Shown here one piece after another: positions 36,436-45,096 of a stretch of DNA of 64,000 nucleotides. The stretch's first letter is position 1. Each line of letters begins with the position of its first letter. The notes beneath the pieces were generated by a model. That model made no database searches. It was given only the letters and a program-made list of their open reading frames with translations, and was not told the origin of the DNA. Both the position numbers and the translations under genes were made by a program. The DNA is from Adhaeribacter radiodurans (lineage in GTDB: Bacteria > Bacteroidota > Bacteroidia > Cytophagales > Hymenobacteraceae): NCBI RefSeq assembly GCF_014075995.1, contig NZ_CP055153.1, positions 1,550,001-1,614,000 of the forward strand. The letters are read 5' to 3'.

Positions 36436-37249
36436 GGGGTTAATTAGTTTAGGCTTATGGCTAGCTTTGGTGGGTAGCTCTAAGGCTCAAATCATTGTTA
36501 ATCAACGCAATCCTATAATTGACAAAGTTTCTTTTTCGGGGGTAGTTTCCATAGACCGCCAGGATAATATTTATCTAACTGACCAAAAAAATAATCTTCA
36601 TAAATACGACGCTTCCGGCAAATTTATCTCTACTTTTTCGCCACCAGTTTTAGGGCATATTGCTTCTCTTGAAGCCTGGAATACAGCCAAAATTTTTCTT
36701 TTCTACGACGATCAACAGAGCATAACTTTTCTCGACCGTTTTCTGGCTCCTTTTAGTACCGTTCGTTTAGGGGATCAGGTAGATGGCATAATTAAAGCTG
36801 CTTCTCTGGCCTCCGATAATAAAATTTGGGCTTTTAACGAAAGCAATTTTAGCTTACACAAAATTGATCTGCAATTTCCGGAAGCTACCCGCACCATTCC
36901 TTTAGATTTAATCCTTCCTAAGCAACAGTATGATTTTCGTTTTTTGCGTGAATATCAGAATAAAGTATTTTTACTCGATAAGCTTTCCGGAATTTACGTG
37001 TTCGATAATTTAGGAACCTATCAGAAAAGATTACCTTTTTCTGGCCTTAATTATGTGGGGTTTCGGGGAGATGAACTTTACTATTTAGCCAACAACCAGG
37101 TCCATTTTTTTCATTTATATACTTTACAAGAACGAACGGTTGATTTACCTACCTCTCAGAATACTACTACCATTAAGCAAGTAATACTAGGAGATGCTAA
37201 TATGTATGTAATTAATGATTCGGCACTAACCATTTTGCCCTTAAAGTAA
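36404..37249 (+). CDS. Secreted beta-propeller-like protein of unknown function
   Basis: A 281-residue protein. There is no ATG before the last few codons, so the start must be non-ATG. The TTG at 36404, inside the end of the LpxH-like gene, gives a good signal peptide (basic RKKNLRVYKG, hydrophobic LISLGLWLALVG, cleavage after SKA). The mature part has repeated blades of about 40 residues (VSIDRQDNIYLTD, IKAASLASDNKIWAF, VFLLDKLSGIYVFD), like NHL or SMP-30 propellers. I do not recognise a precise family. The 32-base overlap suggests coupling to the upstream gene. Confidence 0.75.
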   Translation: MKRKKNLRVYKGLISLGLWLALVGSSKAQIIVNQRNPIIDKVSFSGVVSIDRQDNIYLTDQKNNLHKYDASGKFISTFSPPVLGHIASLEAWNTAKIFLFYDDQQSITFLDRFLAPFSTVRLGDQVDGIIKAASLASDNKIWAFNESNFSLHKIDLQFPEATRTIPLDLILPKQQYDFRFLREYQNKVFLLDKLSGIYVFDNLGTYQKRLPFSGLNYVGFRGDELYYLANNQVHFFHLYTLQERTVDLPTSQNTTTIKQVILGDANMYVINDSALTILPLK

Positions 37250-37522
37250 TTTTATTAAATTAATGGTTAAAATTTGTTTAGTTGTGGATCTGGGTACTTT
37301 GAAATATAAGTTTTAACCTGCCTATATTAATCCACAGAACTACTAAAGGTTTTAAAATATCGCCTTCATTTATTGAGTTTGAAATAGCAAAGAAGGCAAC
37401 AAGAGTTTTACTTCATCGAGTTAACGCAAGTTGGTTATTGAGAACAGATACAATTAAAGTTTATTACTTTTTTAGATTTTTATCTTCGTAAAGTTCACAG
37501 CTATTCTACTATTTAGTAACCA

Positions 37523-37795
37523 TCAAATAACAATATCCTGGTATTCAGGATGGCGTTTTACGTAAGCCTCCACTACTGGGCAGGATGGAATAACCTGTAA
37601 ATTGTTCTCCTGGGCAAAGTCCAGCGCTGCTTTCACAAGTTGGTCGGCTATACCTTTATTTCGCGCCGGCTCTGGAACAAAGGTATAATCTATGTCCATT
37701 ACTGTTTCCTCGGGATAGCTATAGGTAAGTTCCGCTTCTTCACTGGCTATTTCCGCGTAAAACCGAAAATCGTCCGGATCATGAATAATATCCAT
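37523..37795 (-). CDS. Small GNAT-type N-acetyltransferase (YjdJ group)
   Basis: A 90-residue protein. The core YTFVPEPARNKGIADQLVKAALDFAQ with acetyl-CoA loop RNKGIA and the C-terminal VIPSCPVVEAYVKRHPEY are the hallmark of the short GCN5-related family PF14542. Small substrates are unknown. It is a lone gene. The 273-base gap upstream (37250-37522) shows no coding remnant. Confidence 0.9.
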   Translation of the reverse strand: MDIIHDPDDFRFYAEIASEEAELTYSYPEETVMDIDYTFVPEPARNKGIADQLVKAALDFAQENNLQVIPSCPVVEAYVKRHPEYQDIVI

Positions 37796-37903
37796 ATTTT
37801 TATTTTGGTTATAAAGGTTGTACGAAGAAAGTTTGAAGAAAGAACGAGCTACTTAAAAGTTTTATAGTTGTTGAGAGGTGGTTTTACTACTCTAAAATAA
37901 TTT

Positions 37904-38770
37904 TCACTTTTTTTCGCTGTAAACTTCTCTTAGTTGCTTTGTTAAATATTGATGCGCCACGGGTATTTCTTGGCTAGGATTGTTTCCCTTGGCTTCTATC
38001 ACAATCGGGCCTTTGTATTTAATTTGTTTTAGAGCCCGAAAATAAGGCCGGAAATCTTCGCCCACTACCCCGGGCAGAGTTCTTTTTTCTTTTTCGGCAA
38101 TTTCCACGTGGGCAATGAGTTTACCGGCATCTATGATATGTTGCGGCGGTTCATTTTCTTTCAGCATGTGGTAAATGTCCGCATTCAGTTTAAAGTTCGG
38201 GTGATTTACTTTACTAACTATTTCGGCCGCTTCTTGCACTGTATTCAGAAAATTAGTTTCCGTACTGTTCAGGCTTTCAATGGCAATTAAAAGATTATAC
38301 TTTTTTGCAAGCAGCGCCATTTCTTTGCACAATTTTATAAAATCCGCTTTGGCAGTTTCGTTATCATAACCATCAGGTAACCTTCTTGAGCCCCCACTTC
38401 CCAAAACAATAACCGGTACATTCGCTATTTTTGCCCGGGCAAAAACCTGATCTACGTAATTTAAAACTTTCTGCTCGTCCACTTCTGGTCCGGCTATTTT
38501 TAAACTCCCCGGAAAAAGCACATTACATAAATACAATTTGGTTTTTGCTTTCTTAATTGTTTTTAAATTTTCTTGAAATTGTTCTTCGGTTAAGGTAGGA
38601 GCCAGCATTTTGCCCACTGTTTCGCCAATTAAATTAAAACCGGAAGCATACACCAGACTATCCCGTTCTATAGATTCTACAATGCCCAATTGCGGTATTT
38701 TCTGAGCTATGCTGTTAAAACCAAAACCTAAACTTAATAAGAAAGAGAAGCAAAAAATAAAAGCGCGCAT
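37904..38770 (-). CDS. Secreted sugar phosphate isomerase/epimerase-like protein
   Basis: A 288-residue protein of the xylose-isomerase-like TIM barrel. A signal peptide (FCFSFLLSLGFGFNSIA) puts it in the periplasm. Conserved metal-site positions are visible: AIESLNSTE (Glu), LNADIYHMLKEN (Asp, His), AHVEIAEKE (His, Glu) and IVIEAKG (Glu). Such secreted isomerase-like proteins are common in Bacteroidota beside PVC-type dehydrogenases; the 1140-residue haem protein is divergent and next to it. The substrate is unknown. Confidence 0.87.
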   Translation of the reverse strand: MRAFIFCFSFLLSLGFGFNSIAQKIPQLGIVESIERDSLVYASGFNLIGETVGKMLAPTLTEEQFQENLKTIKKAKTKLYLCNVLFPGSLKIAGPEVDEQKVLNYVDQVFARAKIANVPVIVLGSGGSRRLPDGYDNETAKADFIKLCKEMALLAKKYNLLIAIESLNSTETNFLNTVQEAAEIVSKVNHPNFKLNADIYHMLKENEPPQHIIDAGKLIAHVEIAEKEKRTLPGVVGEDFRPYFRALKQIKYKGPIVIEAKGNNPSQEIPVAHQYLTKQLREVYSEKK

Positions 38771-38898
38771 ACCAGTGGACTTTGGTTATAGTTGTGAAAA
38801 GTCTTTAAATATATCGGGTTTGGAAAAGATTTACCGGATTTTTTAAAAAATACTTTAATGATCCCGATTTACTATTATTAATTAAGTTCCCCCTTCTC

Positions 38899-38957
38899 TG
38901 CCGCGAGCGTCTTCGCTCATGGCTAAGCATGTAGTAGACCTCTGCCCGGGCGAACAG
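38899..38957 (+). repeat. Dispersed repeat, copy 1
   Basis: A GC-richer block in the 481-base AT-rich gap before the PVC gene. It contains the small hairpin GAGCG-TCTT-CGCTC and the end CCTCTGCCCGGGCGAAC. It aligns to the minus strand of 58557-58613 over about 58 bases at roughly 70% identity by eye. The rest of the gap (38771-38898 and 38958-39251) holds nothing I can name. Confidence 0.6.
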
Positions 38958-39251
38958 TTTTCCTTTACTAAATAATGATCAGATTAAAGTTCTAGAGACC
39001 AGAAGCCGGATATTAGAAATCACGAGCGAGTACCCACGCGATAGAAGCTTTGTTGGTCTTTCGTTTACTACTAGAATACTTATGGTTCATTTCTTCAAAC
39101 ATCTGTTCACTAAATTCTTGGTTTATTTAATCTGGCTGAGTACTTTCAGGATGCTTAAGCGGAAAGTGTCAAGCTCAGGCTTTTTATAGAAGCTTTATTA
39201 AAAAAATGCTTTTCCGTTAACAGCTAACTTAGTTTTCATTTTTAAAAATTC

Positions 39252-42200
39252 ATGAAAAACAATTTCACACCTTTCTCTAAAAAAAAGAAACTTTTCTGGG
39301 TTTCGGCCTTAGCGCCGGCCTTGTTCCTGGCAGGCTTTAAAGATGACCCTAATAACGGTCGAATCAAAAAAATGGACCCCAACGAGGCAGCAGCCTTAGC
39401 TAAATCCATTGAGGCGGTAGTTACGCCGGAATTGGCGCCTGGCCTAACGCTTAAATTATGGGGCGTAGACTCACTTGTGGCGGACCCAATTGCTATTGAC
39501 CTAGATGACAAGGGACGTTTGTATTACACCCGCACCAATCGGCAAAAAAACTCAGAATTTGATATCCGGGCACACCAGGATTGGGAAATTGAATCTACTA
39601 AGTTACAAACCGTAGAAGATAGGCGTGCTTTTTTACGGAAGGTATTATCGCCGGAAAATAGCCAGAAAAATACCTGGTTAAAGGATGTAAACAACGATGG
39701 ATCCCACGATTGGCGCGATTTAACCGTTGAAAAAGAACAGGTTTACCGTTTAGAAGATACAAATAACGACGGAGTGGCCGACCTATCAAAATTGGTTGTA
39801 GACGATTTTCACGAGGAAATTACGGATGTTGCCGGCGGCGTTATGGCTTATGGCGATGATGTGTATTTAGCGGTAGCTCCCGATTTATGGCGCTTAAAAG
39901 ATAAAAACGGCGATGGCATTGCCGACGAGAAAACATCTATTTCGCATGGTTACGGGGTGCACGTTGGTTTCAGTGGCCACGGGTTATCGGGCATTGAAAT
40001 GGGACCTGATGGTAAAATTTACTGGCAAATCGGGGATATAGGTTTTAACGGTAAAGGACCGGACGGGCAAAAATGGGAACACCCGAATAGTGGGGTAGTA
40101 GTGCGCGCCAACCCGGATGGCAGCGATTTTGAGGTGTTTGCTCATGGTGTTAGAAATACCCACGAATTTGTTTTCGATGAATATGGTAACCTAATTAGTG
40201 AGGATAATGATGGGGATCATCCCGGCGAAAAAGAACGCCTGGTGTATATTGTAAACGGTTCGGATACGGGCTGGCGTAGCAACTGGCAATACGGTAAATA
40301 CCGCGATCCCGATAATAATACTTATAAAGTATGGATGGATGAGCAGATGTACAAGCCCAGGTTCGAAGGACAGGCTGCTTACATTACACCTACCATTGCG
40401 AATTACGTAAGTGGTCCATCGGGTATGCGTTATAATCCGGGCACGGCTCTAAGCCCTGAATATAAAAATAACTTTTTTATTGCCGAATTTGTGGGTAACC
40501 CGGCCCGCTCTGGTATTCATGCTTTTAAATTAAAACCGAAAGGCGCTACGTTTGAACTGGGCGAAGAGAAAAAAATACTCGGTAATATTTTAGCAACCGG
40601 TATTGAATTTGGTCCGGACGGTGCGTTGTACGTAGCCGATTGGATTAACGGATGGGATACGAAAAACTACGGCCGTATCTGGAAACTGGATGATAAAAAC
40701 GGAGCTTCTTCTGCGGAGCGGCAATTAACTAAAAAATTATTAGGTGAAGATTTTAGCCCACGTAACGAAAATGATTTAGGCGAATTGCTGAAAAACCCAG
40801 ACATGCGGGTTCGGCAAAAAGCCCAGTTTGAATTAGTAAAACGTGGTGAAAAAGGCAGTAAAATCTTACAAAAATATATTAAACAAACAAATAACCAGCT
40901 GGCCCGGGTACACGGTATTTGGGGTATCAGCCAGTTAGCCCGCCAAAACAAACAATATGGCCGTTTATTACTGCCTCTGTTAAAAGATAAAGATCCGGAA
41001 ATTCGGGCACAGGCCGCTAAGTGGTTAGGAGATGTACGTTACGCTGAAGCCGGTAAAGCTCTTATTCCGGTTTTAAAAGATAACAATAGTCGGGCGCGTT
41101 TCTTTGCCGCTGAGGCTTTAGGACGTATTGCTTACCAATCTGCCGTACAGCCTTTAATTGATTTACTAATTGCGAATAATGACCAAGATGCATATATCCG
41201 TCACGCGGGTAGTCTGGCTTTGGCCCGCATTGGCAAAGCTGATCCGGTAGTAGCCTTGGCCAATCATTCATCCCGAGGAGTTCGCATTGCGGCAGTAGTA
41301 GCTTTGCGCCGGATGAGCCATCCTGGTATTGCGAATTTCCTGAAAGATCAGGATGAATTTGTGGTAACGGAAGCCGCCCGGGCCATTAATGATGATCTTT
41401 CTATTAAAGACGCTTTACCGGCGCTGGGAAATGTATTGGCTACAACTCGCTTTACTAACGAAGCGCTTATCCGTCGGGCTATCAATGCCAATTTACGGGT
41501 AGGCACTCCGGAAGCCATGCAAAATTTAATTAGCTACGCTCAGAAAGAGGGCAACCCGGTTGCTATGCGGGCGGAAGCGATGGATGCACTTAGCACCTGG
41601 GCCAAGCCTTCGGTTCTGGATCGGGTAGATGGCCGGTATCGGGGTGAAGTGAAAAGAGATCTGGCAACGGTAAAATCAAAAGCTGGTGACTTTTACATTA
41701 AAATGTTAAACAATCCTGATAAATCTATCCGGATGAGTGCAGTAAAAGCTATTAGTAAAATGAAAATGGACCAAGGTTCGGCGGCTTTATTTGCTCGTTT
41801 GAAGGAAGATAAAGAAGCCAGCATCCGGGTAGAAGCTTTACGTGCCCTAGCCGATTTACAGGATAAACAAATAAGTAAAGCTATTGAACAAGCACTGGCC
41901 GACCAGGAAAAAACCGTTCGGGTAGCGGCTCTTGATTTGTTAGGTAAAACCAATATGCCAAGTGAACAAATGGTATCTATGCTTTCAGATGTGATTAACA
42001 CCCGCACCATCGAAGAAAAGCAAGCAGCTTTATTAACCTTGGGTAAATTACCGGTTAAAAATTCCCAAAAAGTATTCGATCAGCTATTAAACAAAATGGC
42101 TGCCGGAATTTTAGCTCCCGAAATTCAGTTAGAATTAGAAGAAGCGATTGATAGTACCCGCTCCCAAGCATTAATTGCCCGGCATAAAGCGGTAACATCT

Positions 42201-42674
42201 AAACTATCGCCGGATGCTTTAGCAGCTTCTTTTAAAGGTAGCTTAATTGGCGGAGACCCAAATCAGGGGCAAAGAATTTTCTTCCGCCACCAAACGGCTC
42301 AGTGTATCCGTTGCCATTCTTATAGTGATTTAGGCGGCGATGCCGGACCAAGGTTAAATGGGGTAGCCAGCCGTCTTTCGCGCGAACAATTGCTGGAAGC
42401 AGTGATTAATCCAAGCGCCCGTTTAGCTCCTGGTTTTGGTACGGTAACCTTAACGCTAAAAAATGGAAAAACCGTAAGCGGAATTCTGCAAGGCGAAACC
42501 AATAACACGGTTGCAGTAAAAGTTGGTGATCAGCCAGATGCTACTATTCAAAAAGATCAAATTGCCAAGCGGGTTAATTCTCCGTCCAGTATGCCCGAAA
42601 TGCGGTATCTTTTAACCAAACGGGAAATACGTGATGTGGTAAGTTTCTTGTCTACGATGAAAGAAGTGGAATAA
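39252..42674 (+). CDS. PVC-type haem-binding protein with dehydrogenase propeller and HEAT repeats
   Basis: A 1140-residue exported protein. The N-terminal hydrophobic segment (FWVSALAPALFLAG) is followed by a six-blade propeller typical of membrane-bound dehydrogenases (GMRYNPGTALSP, FGPDGALYVADWINGWD) to about residue 470. HEAT/armadillo repeats follow to about 980 (LLKDKDPEIRAQAAKWLGD, AVVALRRM). A C-terminal cytochrome c domain has CIRCH at 1018-1022 and the PVC-type ending (LEAVINPSARLAPGFG, VTLKNGKTVSGIL). It probably oxidises a sugar or alcohol outside the cytoplasm. The substrate is unknown. Confidence 0.92.
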   Translation: MKNNFTPFSKKKKLFWVSALAPALFLAGFKDDPNNGRIKKMDPNEAAALAKSIEAVVTPELAPGLTLKLWGVDSLVADPIAIDLDDKGRLYYTRTNRQKNSEFDIRAHQDWEIESTKLQTVEDRRAFLRKVLSPENSQKNTWLKDVNNDGSHDWRDLTVEKEQVYRLEDTNNDGVADLSKLVVDDFHEEITDVAGGVMAYGDDVYLAVAPDLWRLKDKNGDGIADEKTSISHGYGVHVGFSGHGLSGIEMGPDGKIYWQIGDIGFNGKGPDGQKWEHPNSGVVVRANPDGSDFEVFAHGVRNTHEFVFDEYGNLISEDNDGDHPGEKERLVYIVNGSDTGWRSNWQYGKYRDPDNNTYKVWMDEQMYKPRFEGQAAYITPTIANYVSGPSGMRYNPGTALSPEYKNNFFIAEFVGNPARSGIHAFKLKPKGATFELGEEKKILGNILATGIEFGPDGALYVADWINGWDTKNYGRIWKLDDKNGASSAERQLTKKLLGEDFSPRNENDLGELLKNPDMRVRQKAQFELVKRGEKGSKILQKYIKQTNNQLARVHGIWGISQLARQNKQYGRLLLPLLKDKDPEIRAQAAKWLGDVRYAEAGKALIPVLKDNNSRARFFAAEALGRIAYQSAVQPLIDLLIANNDQDAYIRHAGSLALARIGKADPVVALANHSSRGVRIAAVVALRRMSHPGIANFLKDQDEFVVTEAARAINDDLSIKDALPALGNVLATTRFTNEALIRRAINANLRVGTPEAMQNLISYAQKEGNPVAMRAEAMDALSTWAKPSVLDRVDGRYRGEVKRDLATVKSKAGDFYIKMLNNPDKSIRMSAVKAISKMKMDQGSAALFARLKEDKEASIRVEALRALADLQDKQISKAIEQALADQEKTVRVAALDLLGKTNMPSEQMVSMLSDVINTRTIEEKQAALLTLGKLPVKNSQKVFDQLLNKMAAGILAPEIQLELEEAIDSTRSQALIARHKAVTSKLSPDALAASFKGSLIGGDPNQGQRIFFRHQTAQCIRCHSYSDLGGDAGPRLNGVASRLSREQLLEAVINPSARLAPGFGTVTLTLKNGKTVSGILQGETNNTVAVKVGDQPDATIQKDQIAKRVNSPSSMPEMRYLLTKREIRDVVSFLSTMKEVE

Positions 42675-42687
42675 AAACTGAAAATTA

Positions 42688-42741
42688 AATTTAAACAAAA
42701 AGCCTCTTTGTTAATGCAGAGAGGCTTTTTGTTTAAATTTT
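42688..42741. terminator. Bidirectional terminator with perfect 21-bp arms
   Basis: Arms 42688-42708 and 42721-42741 (core AAAAAGCCTCT) with a 12-base loop, between the PVC gene and the convergent PRC-barrel gene. Pairing extends into ATTTAAAC/GTTTAAAT outside the A/T runs. Confidence 0.87.
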
Positions 42742-42771
42742 AATGGATTATGATGAGTTCCTAATAGCGTA

Positions 42772-43206
42772 TTAGGTTAAAGCAGTTCCAGTACTTGGAC
42801 CCATAAAATTACCCCAATAGGTACCCGCTCCTTCATAGTATTCGTGACTGTTAGTGCCCGGCCAGTGATCCTTGTCAAAACCAGGTGCCTGCTCTAATTG
42901 TTCTTTGTTCGTATTTAAAATAAATTTTTGATCGGCCGGGTCGAGTTTTAAAGCTTTAAAAGGAATGGCAAACAATTTTTCGTTAATTCCTAAAAAGCCT
43001 CCTACTTCCATTATCACGTAACTAATAGTACCCTGGTGAACATCCAGCATGAGATCTTTGATCTTGCCTAAATTTTCGCCTTGAGTATTATCTACATCAT
43101 CTCCTATAATAGAAGTGGCGGTTAAAATTTTAACGGGCCAGTTAGCATTGCTCCCTTCCTGGTTCTGACCGGTAAGATTATCTTTCATTAATTCGTTCTC
43201 GTTCAT
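42772..43206 (-). CDS. PRC-barrel domain protein
   Basis: A 144-residue soluble protein. The PRC-barrel core is visible from residue 27: ILTATSIIGDDVDNTQGENLGKI, DLMLDVHQGTISYVIME, GGFLGINEKLFAIPFKAL. The C-terminal extension has DKDHWPGTNSHEYYEGAG, a motif seen in stress-related PRC proteins of Bacteroidota. The function is not established; members are often induced by stress. It is a lone gene. Confidence 0.88.
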   Translation of the reverse strand: MNENELMKDNLTGQNQEGSNANWPVKILTATSIIGDDVDNTQGENLGKIKDLMLDVHQGTISYVIMEVGGFLGINEKLFAIPFKALKLDPADQKFILNTNKEQLEQAPGFDKDHWPGTNSHEYYEGAGTYWGNFMGPSTGTALT

Positions 43207-43614
43207 GGTTCTTTACTTTAGATAGTTGAATACCAGTTTAGTTTCAAAATTTTATACGATATTTTTTTATTTTCATTCATCTTAAACTGAGTGTTTTATA
43301 CTAATACCCTTTCTATTTTATGCCTCCCAGATGGTAATCAGCCTTTTTGTGGTTCTTTTGATTAGTGCCTTGGCTATGCACAACTTCCTCAAATGCTGTA
43401 GTAACAGGTATTTTTTAACATTACTTTGCACAAATACCAAAATCTAAAAAAGTTAAAATAAATAAATTAGTAATTTTTATAACCAATTGTGTTGCGTAGG
43501 GTAAATGCCTTTTTTTTGCTTGTATTTAGTAAATAGAAAAAAGAAAAATAAACTACTATAGTATTCTGAATAGCTATTTGCTCGTACTTTTTAATTCGTT
43601 TAATCGGGTAATAA
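43207..43614. other. Divergent intergenic region with a possible coding remnant
   Basis: About 400 AT-rich bases between the PRC-barrel gene and the GH53 gene. A GC-richer stretch at about 43320-43415 can be read on the minus strand as VTTAFEEVVHSQGTNQKN and HKKADYHLGGIK then a stop, which looks coding-like but which I cannot assign. Confidence 0.25.
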
Positions 43615-44655
43615 ATGAAAAAACATAAAATCTTACTTTTCTGGAGTCTTTTCTTATTAGTTCTGTTAGCCGGATGCAGCCCTATACTATCTAATAAAGA
43701 AAATAAGTTTGTCAAAGGAGCTGATATTGGCTGGTTACAACAAATGGAAGCAACAGGATTTAAGTTCTATGATGATAAGGGTGTAGAACAGGATTGTTTC
43801 AAAATCTTAACAGATCATGGGATCAATACTATTCGTCTGAGAACCTGGGTGAACCCCTCCGCAGACAAGATTAATGGCCATAACCGCAAAGAGGAAATGG
43901 TAGCAATGGCAGTAAGAGCTCAAAAATGGGGCATGCGGGTAATGATTAATTTTCATTATAGCGACACTTGGGCAGATCCCGGACACCAAATTAAGCCTGC
44001 AGCTTGGGAGGGCCACGATTTTCCGCATTTGCTGCAAGATGTTTATAATTATACGTATGAGGTAATGAGTGCCCTGAAGAAAGCTGGGATAAAGCCGGAA
44101 TGGGTACAGGTTGGTAACGAAACGTCGGGCGGTATGATCTATCCGGAAGGAAGCGTATCGAATTGGCCTCAGTTGGCCCAACTTATTAATAAAGGGTACG
44201 ATGCAATTAAAGCTGTAAGCCCTAGTTCCAAAGTTATACTCCATTTAGATCAGGGAAATAATAACAAGCGCTTCAGGAATTGGTTCGATAATGCGAAGGT
44301 TCACGGTGCTAAATTCGATGTAATCGGGTTGTCTTATTATACTTACTGGCTGCCGGGAAATCCGGATTATACTTTTTCCATTGATGATCTGGGAAATAAT
44401 ATGAATGATATGGTGGCCAGGTACGGCAAAGAAGTAATGGTGGTAGAAGTTGGTGGAGAAGATACCAAACCCCAAAATACGTACGACATGTTAGTAGCCG
44501 TTCAACAAAAAGTAAAAGCGGTTCTGGAGGGAAAAGGGTTGGGCGTAATTTACTGGGAACCACAAGGTGCCAGAAGTTGGAGCAAGTATCCCCTAAGCGC
44601 TTGGGGAGACGATGGCAAGCCTAGCCAAGCCATGGATGCATTTCTTGTAAAATAG
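43615..44655 (+). CDS. Arabinogalactan endo-beta-1,4-galactanase (GH53), lipoprotein
   Basis: A 346-residue glycoside hydrolase that cuts beta-1,4-galactan side chains of pectin. The lipoprotein signal ends at C21 (LVLLAGC). GH53 marks are KGADIGWLQQME, the NTIRLRTWVNPS strand, the acid/base E169 in WVQVGNETSGGM and the nucleophile E278 in MVVEVGGED. The protein ends WEPQGARSWSKYPLSAWGDDGKP. Length is normal. No SusC/SusD pair, galactosidase or regulator is nearby, so it is an orphan enzyme rather than part of a visible polysaccharide locus. Confidence 0.95.
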   Translation: MKKHKILLFWSLFLLVLLAGCSPILSNKENKFVKGADIGWLQQMEATGFKFYDDKGVEQDCFKILTDHGINTIRLRTWVNPSADKINGHNRKEEMVAMAVRAQKWGMRVMINFHYSDTWADPGHQIKPAAWEGHDFPHLLQDVYNYTYEVMSALKKAGIKPEWVQVGNETSGGMIYPEGSVSNWPQLAQLINKGYDAIKAVSPSSKVILHLDQGNNNKRFRNWFDNAKVHGAKFDVIGLSYYTYWLPGNPDYTFSIDDLGNNMNDMVARYGKEVMVVEVGGEDTKPQNTYDMLVAVQQKVKAVLEGKGLGVIYWEPQGARSWSKYPLSAWGDDGKPSQAMDAFLVK

Positions 44656-44848
44656 CTAGCTTTATGATATTTGCCAATTTTAACCTTAATACCTGGTTTT
44701 CAGGTTTATACTTTATAGAAAAGCGCTTGAGTACTAAAGGAAAAATTACTTTCTTTCAAAAAGTCAATTCTTGCAAGCGGGGGAGAAATAAAAATAGTAA
44801 ATTTTTTACCTAACAAGATAGGGTAATTTCAAGTGTCGAACCAAAATA

Positions 44849-44882
44849 AAAAAGCCTCTCTGTTTAGGCAGAGAGGCTTTTT
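44849..44882. terminator. Terminator of tRNA-Glu, 14-bp arms
   Basis: Arms 44849-44862 and 44869-44882 (AAAAAGCCTCTCTG and complement) with a 6-base loop. It directly follows the tRNA 3' CCA on the minus strand; the last paired base is the A of CCA. It may also stop rightward readthrough from the GH53 gene. Its core is nearly the same as that of the terminator at 42688. Confidence 0.85.
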
Positions 44883-44884
44883 GG

Positions 44885-44956
44885 TAGCCCGTAGGGGAAT
44901 CGAACCCCTGTTACCAGAATGAAAATCTGGTGTCCTAACCCCTAGACGAACGGGCC
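44885..44956 (-). tRNA. tRNA-Glu (anticodon UUC)
   Basis: Minus-strand cloverleaf. The acceptor stem is GGCCCGT with ACGGGCT, the D arm GTCTAGGGGTTAGGAC, and the anticodon stem-loop CCAGA-TTTTCAT-TCTGG with anticodon TTC. The T arm is AGGGG-TTCGATT-CCCCT. The discriminator A is followed by a genome-encoded CCA (44882-44884). It is a single tRNA gene. Confidence 0.97.
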
Positions 44957-45096
44957 GTTCTTTTTGGTGGTGCAAATGTAGAATAACGGTTTAATTATTC
45001 AAAACTTCTCCGGTAAATTTTTACGTTTTGTACCACCAAAAAATCCAGAAATTAGTTAATTATATAAGAATCAAAGAAATAAATTTTTAATAATCT

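Noticed and set aside
43320-43415. Possible transposase or other coding remnant upstream of GH53
   Set aside because: The short readable stretch fits no family I can name and has no inverted repeats around it; kept only as a note on the intergenic region.
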